64,000 nt of DNA from Fictibacillus sp. b24 (GCF_030348825.1 NZ_JAUCES010000005.1:1798001-1862000); one strand, 5' to 3'; shown: positions 8,301-16,816, counted from the first letter of the stretch. Notes: generated from the letters alone by a model not told the origin. Program-made: numbers and translations.

Positions 8301-9362
8301 ATGAATAAACAAATGAGATTACGAGATTTTGGTGTAGTGATTGGACGAATGGAAGCAGGGACCTTGAACTCAATAACTGATGTTGAGGGGGTTACTGTCG
8401 GACATGTAACGTTAAGTGAAGGGGATATGCAGACAGGTGTAACAGCAATCGTGCCACACCAAGGAAATACGTTTAAAGAAAAACTAATTGCTTCCAGCCA
8501 TGTTATTAATGGTTTTGGGAAAACGATGGGAACCATTCAAATGGAGGAATTGGGTGTGCTTGAAACACCTATTCTCCTTACCAACACGTTAAGTATCGGA
8601 ACAGCCGCTGACGCACTCTTTCAATATATGCTAGAGAACAACCCTGAGATTGGCAGAACAACGGGTACCGTGAACCCAATCGTTGGAGAATGTAATGACA
8701 TGCTGCTGAATGATATTAGAGGACAACACGTAAAAAAAGAACATGTATTTCAAGCTTTGCAAAATGCTTCAACTGAGTTTTTAGAAGGCAGTGTTGGTGC
8801 TGGAACAGGTATGCTTTGTTATTCTTTAAAAGGTGGAATCGGTACGTCATCAAGGCGTATACCATTAGATCATGGAGATTATACAATCGGTGTACTTGTG
8901 CTTTCTAATTTTGGTATTCTGAGTGATCTGATGATAAAGGGACGAGCTATCGGTCTGGAATTGAAAGAGGCTCTTCTTAAGTCGTGGGAAGAAAAAGATA
9001 AGGGCTCAGTGATGGTTATTGTGGCAACCGATCTTACTGTTTCTGAACGGCAGCTTAACCGAATAATAAAAAGATCTGTAGCAGGTTTGTCCAGAACAGG
9101 ATCAATCATAACCCATGGAAGCGGGGAAGTGGTTATTGGTTTTTCTACCGCTACTAAAATACCACATGATAAATCCGCTGACTGTTTAACGATTCCAACA
9201 ATTCATGAAGAAGATATGGATATTGCATTTCGAGCAGTTGGGGAAGCGGTTGAAGAAGCTGTGTTAAATTCATTAATCACAGCTACCCATGTTATAGGCA
9301 GAGATGGAAATGAACGACCTGCTTTCAAAGATTTATTGAAGGAATTTGATATGCAGTTATAG
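8301..9362 (+). CDS. P1-family (DmpA-like) aminopeptidase
   Basis: Predicted self-processing N-terminal-nucleophile hydrolase of 353 residues, related to D-aminopeptidase DmpA and beta-peptidyl aminopeptidases. Family motifs are visible: ITDVEGVTVGHVTL near the N-terminus, GTVNPIVGECND, then GSVGAGTGMLCYSLKGGIGTSSR. The last is the region around which the family's autocleavage occurs; I do not assign the nucleophile residue. No signal peptide. The frame opens at 8238; ATG 8301 (MNKQMRLRDFG) is preferred on homology-like grounds and a weak GAGAG site, with ATG 8280 as alternative. A terminator follows. Confidence 0.82.
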   Translation: MNKQMRLRDFGVVIGRMEAGTLNSITDVEGVTVGHVTLSEGDMQTGVTAIVPHQGNTFKEKLIASSHVINGFGKTMGTIQMEELGVLETPILLTNTLSIGTAADALFQYMLENNPEIGRTTGTVNPIVGECNDMLLNDIRGQHVKKEHVFQALQNASTEFLEGSVGAGTGMLCYSLKGGIGTSSRRIPLDHGDYTIGVLVLSNFGILSDLMIKGRAIGLELKEALLKSWEEKDKGSVMVIVATDLTVSERQLNRIIKRSVAGLSRTGSIITHGSGEVVIGFSTATKIPHDKSADCLTIPTIHEEDMDIAFRAVGEAVEEAVLNSLITATHVIGRDGNERPAFKDLLKEFDMQL

Positions 9363-9386
9363 TGAAGGCAATTTTAGCTTAATAAA

Positions 9387-9427
9387 AGCCCTATCAGAAA
9401 TATGATCTGATAGGGCTAAAAATATTT
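9387..9427 (+). terminator. Intrinsic terminator after the P1 peptidase
   Basis: Perfect 11-base stem AGCCCTATCAG / CTGATAGGGCT with an A/T-rich tail. Confidence 0.75.
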
Positions 9428-9436
9428 TCTATACAA

Positions 9437-9634
9437 GGCTGTTTACTAAAGGATTGTAGCTTTTAAATCTTTTTGTTTATTTACTTCTTTGACTAGTTGA
9501 TCGGAGTGCAAGGTGTGAGACTCCTGCGGGACAGGCGGGCAGGTGAGACACTTAGAAGTGAAACGTTAAGAATGTGGCTCACCGCCTGCCCCGCGGAAAG
9601 CGAGCACCTGGAACGGAAATCAACTACTTTCAAA
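9437..9634. repeat. Dispersed structured repeat, copy R1
   Basis: About 198 bases closely matching the copy at 58865-59063. A GC-rich core (9510-9600) is embedded in AT-rich DNA and can fold into an interrupted stem: GCGGG, CAGGC and GGTGAG on the left with CTCACC, GCCTG and CCCGC on the right. Outer arms AGTTGAT / ATCAACT enclose it. I recognise the core as a family scattered through Bacillaceae intergenic DNA. The left end has GGCTGTTT, but the matching AAACAGCC at the right is missing here. The right end abuts the gntP stop codon. The overlapping open frame (9497-9988) is a chance product. Confidence 0.8.
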
Positions 9635-9639
9635 TATCC

Positions 9640-10986
9640 TTATACAAACAAACTCAGTAATAAGATAAATCCTAATCCGGCTACTGAAATAATGGTTTCT
9701 AGCAACGTCCAAGTCGCAAACGTTTCTTTCATACTTAAACCAAAGTATTCTTTGAACATCCAGAAACCTGCATCATTGACATGTGAGGCTATTAAACTAC
9801 CAGCTCCTGTTGCAAGTACAACTAACGCTAGATTAACATCAGTTTGGCCCAGCAATGGAATCACGAGCCCTGCAGTAGTTAAAGCTGCAACGGTTGCAGA
9901 ACCTAAAGATATACGAAGGATGGCTGCAATCATCCATGCAAGTAGAATGGGTGAAAAGGTAGTGTCTTTAAATAAATCAGCTACATAGTTACCAACACCA
10001 CCGTTAATCAGAACTTGTTTGAAAGCACCACCGCCCCCAATAATTAGAAGCATCATACCGATGTGTGTAATCGCTGTTGTACATGAATCCATAACGGTTT
10101 TGATCGGGATATTTCTTGCTAGTCCCATTGTATAGATGGCTACTAATAATGAGATCAACATGGAAGTAGAAGCATCACCTACAAAACGTACGATTTCAAA
10201 TGTTTTGCTATCCGCGATTCCCATTGTGTTTTGAACCAAGGTAATAATGGTTGCGATAGACATTAAGATAACGGGAAGCATTGCCGTAAATACAGAGATA
10301 CCAAATGAAGGTGTGTCTTCTAATTTAAATACTTTTTGTTCACCTAATGATGCAATATTACCGGTTTTATTAAATGAATCCGGAACAATTTTTTTAGCGA
10401 TCTTCGTAAATACTGGTCCTGCTAGAATAACAGTTGGAATCGCAATAATGAAACCGTAAAGCAGCACTTCACCAATGTTAGCACCAAATTCGCCCGCAAT
10501 TACGGTTGGTCCTGGGTGAGGAGGCAAGAATCCATGAGTAACAGATAAAGCAGCTACCATTGGAATACCGAGATAAAGAATAGAAACGCGTAATTGTTTT
10601 GAAATCGCGAATACGATTGGAATCAATAATACTAAACCTACTTCAAAAAATAGGGCAATACCGATAATGAATGAAGCAACAACGATCGCCCATTGAATTT
10701 TTTTCTCTCCAAATTTCTCAATTAAAGTAATGGCAATTCGTTGTGCACCGCCGGCATCAGCAATTAATTTACCTAACATGGCACCAAGACCAAAGATTAA
10801 CGCCAGATGACCGAGTGTTCCGCCTAATCCCGCCTCAATCGATTTAACAATTTCGCCAAGCGGCATTCCAAGCGCTAACGCGACACCAAAAGAAACGATG
10901 ATTAATGAAATAAACGTGTTTAATTTGAAATACATGATTAATAGCAATAACGCTAAAATTCCACAAGCTACAATAAATAAGGGCAT
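9640..10986 (-). CDS. gntP: Gluconate permease GntP
   Basis: Inner-membrane gluconate:H+ symporter of 448 residues. It has the GntP-family features: about 12 hydrophobic segments, an early [21 protein letters not shown] block, [19 protein letters not shown] in the middle and [18 protein letters not shown] near the C-terminus. It is the third gene of gntR-gntK-gntP, 18 bases behind gntK with AGGAGG just upstream of ATG 10986, so it is translated from the operon mRNA. In B. subtilis gntZ follows at this point; here the repeat element R1 takes its place. Expression should be induced by gluconate through GntR. Confidence 0.95.
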   Translation of the reverse strand: MPLFIVACGILALLLLIMYFKLNTFISLIIVSFGVALALGMPLGEIVKSIEAGLGGTLGHLALIFGLGAMLGKLIADAGGAQRIAITLIEKFGEKKIQWAIVVASFIIGIALFFEVGLVLLIPIVFAISKQLRVSILYLGIPMVAALSVTHGFLPPHPGPTVIAGEFGANIGEVLLYGFIIAIPTVILAGPVFTKIAKKIVPDSFNKTGNIASLGEQKVFKLEDTPSFGISVFTAMLPVILMSIATIITLVQNTMGIADSKTFEIVRFVGDASTSMLISLLVAIYTMGLARNIPIKTVMDSCTTAITHIGMMLLIIGGGGAFKQVLINGGVGNYVADLFKDTTFSPILLAWMIAAILRISLGSATVAALTTAGLVIPLLGQTDVNLALVVLATGAGSLIASHVNDAGFWMFKEYFGLSMKETFATWTLLETIISVAGLGFILLLSLFV

Positions 10987-11004
10987 GATAAAATCCTCCT
11001 GATG

Positions 11005-12582
11005 TTATTTTTCTTTATTGCTTAAGCTTCTTTGATAAACTGCAATACGTGTATAATCTTCTTCTAGTTTTCTAGATAAACTAATAAAGATCGGTAATAA
11101 TTCTCTATACTCTTTTACGGCTTCTGCATTAGGTGTGTGTTTAAAAGTACTGCCAATCATTTCAGAAGCGGCTTCAAATGACTCTATTTTTCCTGTAGCA
11201 TATAACCCTAAAATACATGCTCCTAAACAGGAACTCTCAAAAACTTCGGGTACAGTCACTTCTGTATCAAATATGTCTGACATCATTTGACGCCAAATCT
11301 CCGAACGTGCGAACCCGCCAGTTGCTTGGATACGGGTTACAGGCTCATCCATGCATTCTACTAATGCTAAGAACACAGTGTATAAATTGTAGATCACACC
11401 TTCTAAGGCAGCTCGTATCATATGTTCTTTTTTATGAGAAAGGGTTAGTCCGAAAAATGAACCTCGTACATCTGAATTCCATAATGGAGCACGTTCTCCA
11501 GCAAGGTAAGGATGGAATAGCAATCCATCAGCACCAGGTCTCACGCGTTCAGCAATCTTGGTTAGAATTTCGTAAGGATCGATTCCTAATCGTTTTGCTG
11601 TTTCTAATTCCGATGCTGCAAATTCATCTCTAATCCACCGTAGGACAACGCCCCCATTGTTAACAGGCCCGCCGATTACCCAATGGTTTTCGGTTAGAGC
11701 ATAGCAAAAGATTCTGCCTTTTTCGTCTGTCTGCGGCTGGTCAATAATAGTTCGAATGGCACCGCTTGTACCAATCGTGACAGCAATTTCACCTTTGCCA
11801 ATCGCATTGACTCCAAGGTTAGATAATACACCATCACTGGCTCCAATAATAAATGGTGTCTCTGGATTTATACCAATCTGTTTCGCTAAATCTAAATGAC
11901 AATTTGTGAAAACAGCAGTTGTAGGGACTAAGTTAGAGAGTTGATCACGTGTGATACCTGCGATTTTTAAGGCCTCTTCATCCCAATCCAACTTTTTTAA
12001 GTTCATTAAACCCATCGCCGAAGCTAAAGAATGATCAACAACATATTCATTAAACAACTTTTTGAAAATGTACTCTTTAATTCCTATATATTTTTTAGCA
12101 TTGGCAGCAATTTCAGGTTGTTCATTTACAATCCATGAGATTTTGCTTAATGGACTCATCGGATGAATCGGTGTACCCGTTACTTTGTATATTTCATGAC
12201 CATTCAGTTCTTCTTTTATCTTCCTAGCCCAAGCTTCACTTCGATTATCTGCCCATGTAATGCAAGGTGTTAATGGCTGATCGTTATGATCCATCGCAAT
12301 AACGCTATGCATGGCACTGCTAAATGAGATAAACAAAATCTCTTCAGGTGAACATTTTGACTGATTTACAACATTTGTAAGGGTTTGCAAAACTGTTTGG
12401 AAAATTTGTTCTGGATCTTGAACAGCTGTTGAAATATCAGGAGTATGAAGCGGGTAACCGATATTTTCTTGTGCAATCACCTCACCATTTTCACTAAACA
12501 TAACAGCCTTCGTACTTGTGGTACCGATGTCGACTCCTACCATATAGCTTTTTCTTTGCTGTGTACCGTCGATATCTAACAT
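11005..12582 (-). CDS. gntK: Gluconate kinase (FGGY family)
   Basis: FGGY carbohydrate kinase of 525 residues that phosphorylates gluconate to 6-phosphogluconate for the pentose phosphate pathway. The N-terminal phosphate loop reads MVGVDIGTTSTKAVMF and the C-terminal FGGY nucleotide segment RIQATGGFARSEIWRQMMSD is present; ITWADNRS and GGPVNNGG are further family blocks. Length is close to B. subtilis GntK. ATG 12582 follows AAAGGAG by seven bases and lies four bases beyond the gntR stop, which shows tight operon coupling. The longer open frame upstream to 12645 overlaps gntR and is rejected. Confidence 0.95.
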   Translation of the reverse strand: MLDIDGTQQRKSYMVGVDIGTTSTKAVMFSENGEVIAQENIGYPLHTPDISTAVQDPEQIFQTVLQTLTNVVNQSKCSPEEILFISFSSAMHSVIAMDHNDQPLTPCITWADNRSEAWARKIKEELNGHEIYKVTGTPIHPMSPLSKISWIVNEQPEIAANAKKYIGIKEYIFKKLFNEYVVDHSLASAMGLMNLKKLDWDEEALKIAGITRDQLSNLVPTTAVFTNCHLDLAKQIGINPETPFIIGASDGVLSNLGVNAIGKGEIAVTIGTSGAIRTIIDQPQTDEKGRIFCYALTENHWVIGGPVNNGGVVLRWIRDEFAASELETAKRLGIDPYEILTKIAERVRPGADGLLFHPYLAGERAPLWNSDVRGSFFGLTLSHKKEHMIRAALEGVIYNLYTVFLALVECMDEPVTRIQATGGFARSEIWRQMMSDIFDTEVTVPEVFESSCLGACILGLYATGKIESFEAASEMIGSTFKHTPNAEAVKEYRELLPIFISLSRKLEEDYTRIAVYQRSLSNKEK

Positions 12583-12586
12583 TTGT

Positions 12587-13318
12587 TTACTCCTTTTCTT
12601 GCTCCCTTGCTCTTGATAGCATTTGTTGTGACATCCATAGATCATCTACTTTTCCTTGTACATCATCAAAGTTTTGATGCAGTGATTGAATCATGACGTC
12701 TCTGTTTTTTGAAGAGATGGCATCGATATAAAGTTCATGGTTTTTCATGATACGGGAAAGATCATCGTACTTTTCATTAAAATGCATGCGCATTGATAAT
12801 AAAATGAAACTTTCCATTACTGGTTTTGTGTTATTCCAGATCATCGTAATGTAGGAATGATCGATAGCGCGAATGATTGTTTCATGAAATAAGACATCCT
12901 GAAAGGCGAACTCATCCGCGTCTTTGTATTTCATAGCAATTTGCATCATTTCTAAAATCTTGTTGAGCTCTGTCACTAATTCCGTAGTGTCCTTTTTAAC
13001 AAGACGTTCAAAAACAAATGTCTCGATCATCAATCGTACATCGTATATTTCTTCAACTTCTTTTTCTGTTATTCCAGTGACAACTGCACCCATGCGTTCT
13101 AATCGAATAAGATTTTCGCTTGCAAGAACCTTTAACGCTTCACGAATAGGTGAGCGGCTTACATTATATTCAGCAGCTAATTTATTTTCAGAGAGTATGG
13201 TACCGCTTTCAATCAGCCCGGAAATGATTCGCATTCTTAGCTCGCATGTTACACGCTCACCAGTTGAGGCTTTAGATAACCATTTTGCAGGATAAAGAGA
13301 ATCCTTTGATTCGTTCAA
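12587..13318 (-). CDS. gntR: Gluconate operon repressor GntR
   Basis: FCD-type GntR repressor of 243 residues. It begins NESKDSLYPAKWLSKASTGE and continues through LRMRIISGLIESGTILSENK and NVSRSPIREALKVLASENLI, very like the B. subtilis gluconate repressor. The C-terminal part (FQDVLFHETIIRAIDHSYI) is the gluconate-binding FCD domain. The start is TTG 13318, eight bases behind AAGGAGG. The operator ATACTTGTATACAAGTAT lies between its promoter and its start, so the protein represses its own operon and gluconate releases it. Confidence 0.96.
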   Translation of the reverse strand: MNESKDSLYPAKWLSKASTGERVTCELRMRIISGLIESGTILSENKLAAEYNVSRSPIREALKVLASENLIRLERMGAVVTGITEKEVEEIYDVRLMIETFVFERLVKKDTTELVTELNKILEMMQIAMKYKDADEFAFQDVLFHETIIRAIDHSYITMIWNNTKPVMESFILLSMRMHFNEKYDDLSRIMKNHELYIDAISSKNRDVMIQSLHQNFDDVQGKVDDLWMSQQMLSRAREQEKE

Positions 13319-13346
13319 TAAAATAACCTCCTTTAATAGAACGAGT

Positions 13347-13364
13347 ATACTTGTATACAAGTAT
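13347..13364 (-). promoter_or_regulatory. GntR operator
   Basis: Perfect 18-bp palindrome ATACTTGTATACAAGTAT between the gnt -10 element and the gntR start, 28 bp upstream of the start codon. It is the sequence I recall as the B. subtilis gnt operator. Confidence 0.9.
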
Positions 13365-13399
13365 TATAGTACATGCTTATGAAAATGCAAGCGCTTTAT
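13363..13399 (-). promoter_or_regulatory. gnt promoter overlapped by a CcpA cre box
   Basis: Minus-strand promoter TTGCAT (13385-13390), 16-base spacer, TATAAT (13363-13368). ATGCAAGCGCTTTAT (13385-13399, read on the plus strand) matches the cre consensus WTGNAANCGNWNNCW at all but one position and covers the -35, so glucose repression by CcpA is likely. Confidence 0.75.
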
Positions 13400-13510
13400 T
13401 TTTAAGTGTTATGAATCAAAATGTGGATGCTAGTTCGCTTTAGGTGAAGATGATGATTGTAAACGTGGGAAAAGAAGTACTACGGTTGTAAAGGAAGGAT
13501 TCTCGGTGGT

Positions 13511-13687
13511 ATGGATTTTAGAGTTTCAGGTGGTCACGCTGGATCTACCGGTGAAAATGATTACTTTACAGGTGGTCACGGAGAATGTACAGGTGGAATC
13601 GACTACTTCACAGGTGGTCACAGCACTTTTATCGGCGAACGTGTAATAGATAGGAGAACACGTACCGTAAAATCCGTTGACCGATGA
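13511..13687 (+). CDS. Candidate small protein built of 14-residue Gly-Gly-His repeats
   Basis: Open frame of 58 codons. After MDFRV it reads as three successive 14-residue units: SGGHAGSTGENDYF, TGGHGECTGGIDYF, TGGHSTFIGERVID, then a basic tail RRTRTVKSVDR. I do not recognise a family. The regular Gly-Gly-His spacing and the clean repeat register argue for real coding, although no good ribosome binding site precedes ATG 13511. The frame is open upstream to a stop at 13460, so a longer form with a rare start is possible. It sits alone between the gnt promoter and the metY terminator. Metal binding through His and Cys is a guess. Confidence 0.5.
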   Translation: MDFRVSGGHAGSTGENDYFTGGHGECTGGIDYFTGGHSTFIGERVIDRRTRTVKSVDR

Positions 13688-13740
13688 ATGGTAAAAAGTA
13701 GTTTTATAATAATAGTTAAAGAAGTATACCTACTATTCTT

Positions 13741-13777
13741 AATTAAAACAGCTCAGAGCAAAGATGCTCTGAGCTGT
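13741..13777 (-). terminator. Intrinsic terminator after metY
   Basis: Perfect 12-base stem ACAGCTCAGAGC / GCTCTGAGCTGT; on the minus strand it is followed by TTTTAATT. Confidence 0.85.
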
Positions 13778-13784
13778 TCTAACA

Positions 13785-15104
13785 TTACAATCCACTCGGG
13801 GAAAGAGCGATCGCTTTCAGTGCGTGATCAAGATCATAGATAAGGTCATCCACTGTCTCTATACCGATTGAAAGACGAATTAACTCGGGTGAAACACCTG
13901 ATTTTCTTTGTTCTTCTTCTGATAATTGCTGGTGTGTTGTACTCGCAGGATGGATAATCAGCGATTTAGAATCTCCAACATTTGCAAGGTGAGAGAAGAT
14001 GCTGACATTTTCAATTAATTTTTTACCTTCCTCAACACCGCCTTTAACACCAAACGTAAGAATTGCACCCGCTCCTTTTGGCAAGTATTTTTGAGCGAGT
14101 TCATAATAAGGACTGCTCGGTAAGCCCGCATAATTGACCCAGTCAACGGATGGATGGTTTTCTAAGAACTTTGCTACTTTTAATGTATTTTCTACGTGTC
14201 TTTCAATACGAAGAGCTAGCGTTTCTAGCCCTTGGATGAATAAGAACGAGTTGAACGGTGCTATGGAAGATCCTAAGTCACGCAGCAGCTGCACGCGAGC
14301 TTTTAAAATATACGCAAGCGGACCGAATGCTTCCGTGTACACGATTCCTTTATAGCTTGGATCTGGCTCTGTCAGACCTGGAAACTTACCGTTGCTCCAG
14401 TCAAATTTTCCAGAGTCTATGATTACACCACCGACTGATGTTCCGTGACCGCCAATAAATTTCGTTGCGGAGTGAACAACGATATCTGCTCCATGTTCGA
14501 TCGGACGGCATAGGTAAGGAGTAGCCAGTGTGTTATCTACAATAAGTGGAACTCCCGCATCATGTGCAATGTCAGCAATTGCTTGAATATCGGCTACATC
14601 AATTTTGGGATTTCCGATCGTCTCAATGTAGACTGCTTTTGTTTTTTCCGTAATCGCATCTTTAAGCGATTGAAGATTATCGATCTCAGCAAAATTTGTT
14701 TGGATACCGAGTTTTGGAAGCGTTACAGAGAAAAGATTATACGTCCCGCCATAAAGGGAAGTGGATGCAACAATCTCATCACCGGAACCTGCGATATTGA
14801 AGATGGCATTTGTGATGGCAGCCTGACCAGACGCAAGGGCAAGTGCACCAACACCACCTTCAAGTTTAGCGATTGTTTGCTCAAATGCATCTTGCGTCGG
14901 ATTCATCAAACGCGTGTAGATGTTCCCGAACTCTTTTAATGCAAATAAGTTAGCCGCATGTTCTGTAGAGTTGAACTGATAGGATGTGGTTTGATAGATC
15001 GGAACGGCTCGAGCACCTGTCGTTGGATCTACTTTTTGTCCTTCATGCAGTGAAATGGTTTCAAATCCATACTGTCTTGCTTCGCTTTTAGTTTGGTCGC
15101 TCAT
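13785..15104 (-). CDS. metY: O-acetylhomoserine sulfhydrylase
   Basis: PLP-dependent Cys/Met-metabolism enzyme of 439 residues that makes homocysteine from O-acetylhomoserine and sulfide. The family signatures are clear: [35 protein letters not shown] and [10 protein letters not shown], with the PLP lysine in [16 protein letters not shown]. Length of about 430 residues fits sulfhydrylases rather than the shorter cystathionine gamma-synthases (about 380). ATG 15104 follows GAGGAGAG; the longer frame to 15146 lacks a site. It is preceded by a SAM riboswitch with its own terminator, so it is expressed when SAM is low, and followed by a terminator: a monocistronic unit. Confidence 0.93.
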   Translation of the reverse strand: MSDQTKSEARQYGFETISLHEGQKVDPTTGARAVPIYQTTSYQFNSTEHAANLFALKEFGNIYTRLMNPTQDAFEQTIAKLEGGVGALALASGQAAITNAIFNIAGSGDEIVASTSLYGGTYNLFSVTLPKLGIQTNFAEIDNLQSLKDAITEKTKAVYIETIGNPKIDVADIQAIADIAHDAGVPLIVDNTLATPYLCRPIEHGADIVVHSATKFIGGHGTSVGGVIIDSGKFDWSNGKFPGLTEPDPSYKGIVYTEAFGPLAYILKARVQLLRDLGSSIAPFNSFLFIQGLETLALRIERHVENTLKVAKFLENHPSVDWVNYAGLPSSPYYELAQKYLPKGAGAILTFGVKGGVEEGKKLIENVSIFSHLANVGDSKSLIIHPASTTHQQLSEEEQRKSGVSPELIRLSIGIETVDDLIYDLDHALKAIALSPSGL

Positions 15105-15173
15105 TTTCAAATCTCTCCTCAGCATTTTAAATTTTTTAGCATTCAATTTAAATTCAGTTTCAACTTATCCAAC

Positions 15174-15327
15174 AAAAAAGACCTCTTCCAAAAGAAGAGG
15201 TCCCGATGATTTCACACGATCGAAGTCTCATCTTTCAGAACGTTAATTGTTCTGCTGAAATTAGCACCATGCGTGTACGCTGGTTGCCGGGCTTCATAGG
15301 GTCAGTCCCTCCGCCTCTCTGGATAAG
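15174..15327 (-). ncRNA. SAM riboswitch (S-box) upstream of metY
   Basis: On the minus strand the leader starts CTTATCCAGAGAGG and contains GGGACTGACCCTATGAAG, CCCGGCAACC and GGTGCTAATTTC, the conserved S-box aptamer blocks. It ends in the terminator stem GACCTCTTC / GAAGAGGTC with TTTTTT. High SAM should end transcription before metY. Confidence 0.95.
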
Positions 15328-15353
15328 AAGATTTGAATATTGAATTAAGATTT

Positions 15354-15382
15354 ATAATACATAGCTCATAATCAATAGTCAA
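15354..15382 (-). promoter_or_regulatory. Promoter of the metY S-box transcript
   Basis: TTGACT (15377-15382), 17-base spacer, TATTAT (15354-15359) on the minus strand. It overlaps the 3' end of the upstream transporter gene, and the predicted start is about 20 bases before the aptamer. Confidence 0.7.
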
Positions 15383-16268
15383 CAGAATTTTTTAAAAATT
15401 TCGGATTTTTATTTTCAGGATTGCTTTTTACAGCATAGATAATCCCAACAGCCCAAAAGGCAGCAAGAACAAAGTAGATTGAGAACATAGTATCGGAAGA
15501 CAGTCCAACTGTAAGAAGGAGTGTTCGAATATTGGTGATGATGATTAATCCTCCCACTAGAACGCCTAAGATATGTGAAGGGATCAAGCGGACAAGCCAA
15601 GCTGCAATTGGAGCTGCAATTACTCCGCCAGCCATTAGGGCTCCTACCCAAAGCCATTCGACTTGTTCCCAGCCTAGCGAAATAAAGAAACCGATGGAAG
15701 CAGACACTGCTACAGCGAACTCACTCGTATCGACAGAACCAATCACTTTTCTTGTTTTCATATCCTGCTTTGCCATAAGGACTGGAGTTGTGACAGGACC
15801 CCATCCGCCACCGCCTGTAGCATCTAAAAATCCTGCTAACAAACCAAGCGGCAGAAGTTGTTTTTTTGTAAAAGGCTTACTCGCGGCTGCTCGTTTTTCA
15901 CCAAGCTTAAAAAGAAAACGATACAGAATATAGACACCCAGCAAAATAAGAAAGATTGAAATATAGGGCTTTACTACATCTCCAGGAAGGCTGCTTAAAA
16001 AACATGCTCCTATAAAAGCACCGATAGAACCAGGCAGGATTAAACGAAGTACAACCTGGCGATCAACATTTCCAAACTTAATGTGAGAAATTCCTGATGC
16101 TGCCGTTGTAACGACTTCTGCTAGATGGACAGATGCCGAGGCAGCCGCAGGGGCAATCCCTGCTACTAATAACAAAGATGTTGAAGTTACTCCATATGCC
16201 ATTCCAAGTGAACCATCAATCAACTGTGCAGCAAGTCCGATTAAAGCTAATACGATTAACTTTTTCAT
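15372..16268 (-). CDS. TauE/SafE-family anion transporter
   Basis: Membrane protein of 298 residues with about eight hydrophobic helices. TauE/SafE features are the N-terminal GLAAQLIDGSLGMAYG block and the internal-repeat counterpart GLLAGFLDATGGGGWGPV, each with the family's D-G/T-G-G pattern. Members export sulfite or organosulfonates, or import sulfur anions. ATG 16268 follows GAGGAGG by six bases. It lies between two SAM-regulated units, and the cysH operon lacks a cysP-type sulfate permease, so a role in sulfate or sulfite movement is a reasonable inference. Its mRNA has a leader with an intrinsic terminator right before the ribosome binding site. Confidence 0.88.
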   Translation of the reverse strand: MKKLIVLALIGLAAQLIDGSLGMAYGVTSTSLLLVAGIAPAAASASVHLAEVVTTAASGISHIKFGNVDRQVVLRLILPGSIGAFIGACFLSSLPGDVVKPYISIFLILLGVYILYRFLFKLGEKRAAASKPFTKKQLLPLGLLAGFLDATGGGGWGPVTTPVLMAKQDMKTRKVIGSVDTSEFAVAVSASIGFFISLGWEQVEWLWVGALMAGGVIAAPIAAWLVRLIPSHILGVLVGGLIIITNIRTLLLTVGLSSDTMFSIYFVLAAFWAVGIIYAVKSNPENKNPKFLKNSVDY

Positions 16269-16281
16269 ACTTTTCCTCCTC

Positions 16282-16354
16282 AAAATAAAAAGGCCCTTAA
16301 CAAGTGATGTTAAGAGCCTTCGGTTTTCCGATCAGCGATGCGGATGAAATTTTA
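16282..16354 (-). promoter_or_regulatory. Unclassified attenuator-like leader of the TauE/SafE gene
   Basis: Between the predicted start of transcription and the ribosome binding site lies an intrinsic terminator (GGCTCTTAACA / TGTTAAGGGCC, then TTTTTATTTT). Upstream of it CCGCATCGCTGATCGG (CCG pairing with CGG) overlaps CGGAAAACCG, so the two hairpins exclude each other. This is typical of a riboswitch or protein-sensed attenuator, but I cannot match it to an S-box, T-box or other known class. Confidence 0.55.
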
Positions 16355-16360
16355 GTTATT

Positions 16361-16390
16361 ACTATATGTTCCAAAAAGACAAAATGTCAA
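16361..16390 (-). promoter_or_regulatory. Promoter of the TauE/SafE gene
   Basis: Minus-strand TTGACA (16385-16390), 18-base spacer, TATAGT (16361-16366). Confidence 0.65.
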
Positions 16391-16438
16391 CTGTTTGTTT
16401 AAATATTTTGTAAAAAAAGAAAAATTAAAAAATAGGTC

Positions 16439-16466
16439 TTGATATCCCCTTCAGATGTGATATGAT
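16439..16466 (+). promoter_or_regulatory. Promoter of the yezD-cysH S-box transcript
   Basis: TTGATA (16439-16444), 16-base spacer, TATGAT (16461-16466), about 15 bases upstream of the aptamer. Confidence 0.65.
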
Positions 16467-16480
16467 TTTTAAAAATTAAA

Positions 16481-16631
16481 CTCTTATCAAGAGTGGTGAA
16501 GGGATCTGGCCCGATGAAACCCGGCAACCTGCGATCGTAAGGTGCTAACTCCAGCAGAATGTTTTTACATTTTGGAAGATAAGGTAATACGTTTACCTCC
16601 ACTATCTTTCCGAAATGGGAAGGTTTTTTTG
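16481..16631 (+). ncRNA. SAM riboswitch (S-box) upstream of yezD-cysH
   Basis: Leader begins CTCTTATCAAGAGTGG and contains GGGATCTGGCCCGATGAAAC, CCCGGCAACC and AAGGTGCTAACTCC, all conserved S-box blocks. It ends with a terminator CTTTCC / GGGAAG followed by TTTTTTT. Low SAM allows transcription into yezD and onwards. Confidence 0.95.
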
Positions 16632-16672
16632 TTTTTGTAAGAGATATTTGATTTAAAAAGGGAGGCAGTGGA

Positions 16673-16816
16673 GTGGCGAACGAAAATAGTGCAAACGATT
16701 TTCTTCCTCAGCTGCAAAAAATGCTGAGCAATATCAAATTTGGATCCATTACTTTGATCGTGCAAGATGGAAAAGTAATTCAGCTTGAAAAAAACGAGAA
16801 GGTAAGAATTAAATAA
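16673..16816 (+). CDS. yezD: YezD-family small protein (DUF2292), 47 aa
   Basis: Translation from GTG 16673 gives 47 residues with the family core NIKFGSITLIVQDGKVIQLE, close to B. subtilis YezD, a small protein found in sulfur-metabolism operons. Its biochemical role is unknown. AGGGAGG stands seven bases before the GTG. It is the first gene behind the S-box and is followed by a strong terminator before cysH, so it should be made in excess over the downstream enzymes. Confidence 0.88.
   Translation: MANENSANDFLPQLQKMLSNIKFGSITLIVQDGKVIQLEKNEKVRIK

Noticed and set aside
9497-9988. 163-codon open frame on the plus strand
   Set aside because: It starts inside repeat R1 and then runs antisense to gntP. 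The same peptide (IGVQG.RLLRDRRAGETL) appears from R2, so it is a by-product of the repeat.
11217-11633. 138-codon open frame antisense to gntK
   Set aside because: gntK is a clear FGGY kinase in the other frame; the antisense frame has no ribosome binding site or protein-like motif.
16282-16354. SAM riboswitch in the tauE leader
   Set aside because: None of the conserved S-box blocks (CTTATC, GGCAACC, GGTGCTAA) is present, and the leader is too short.
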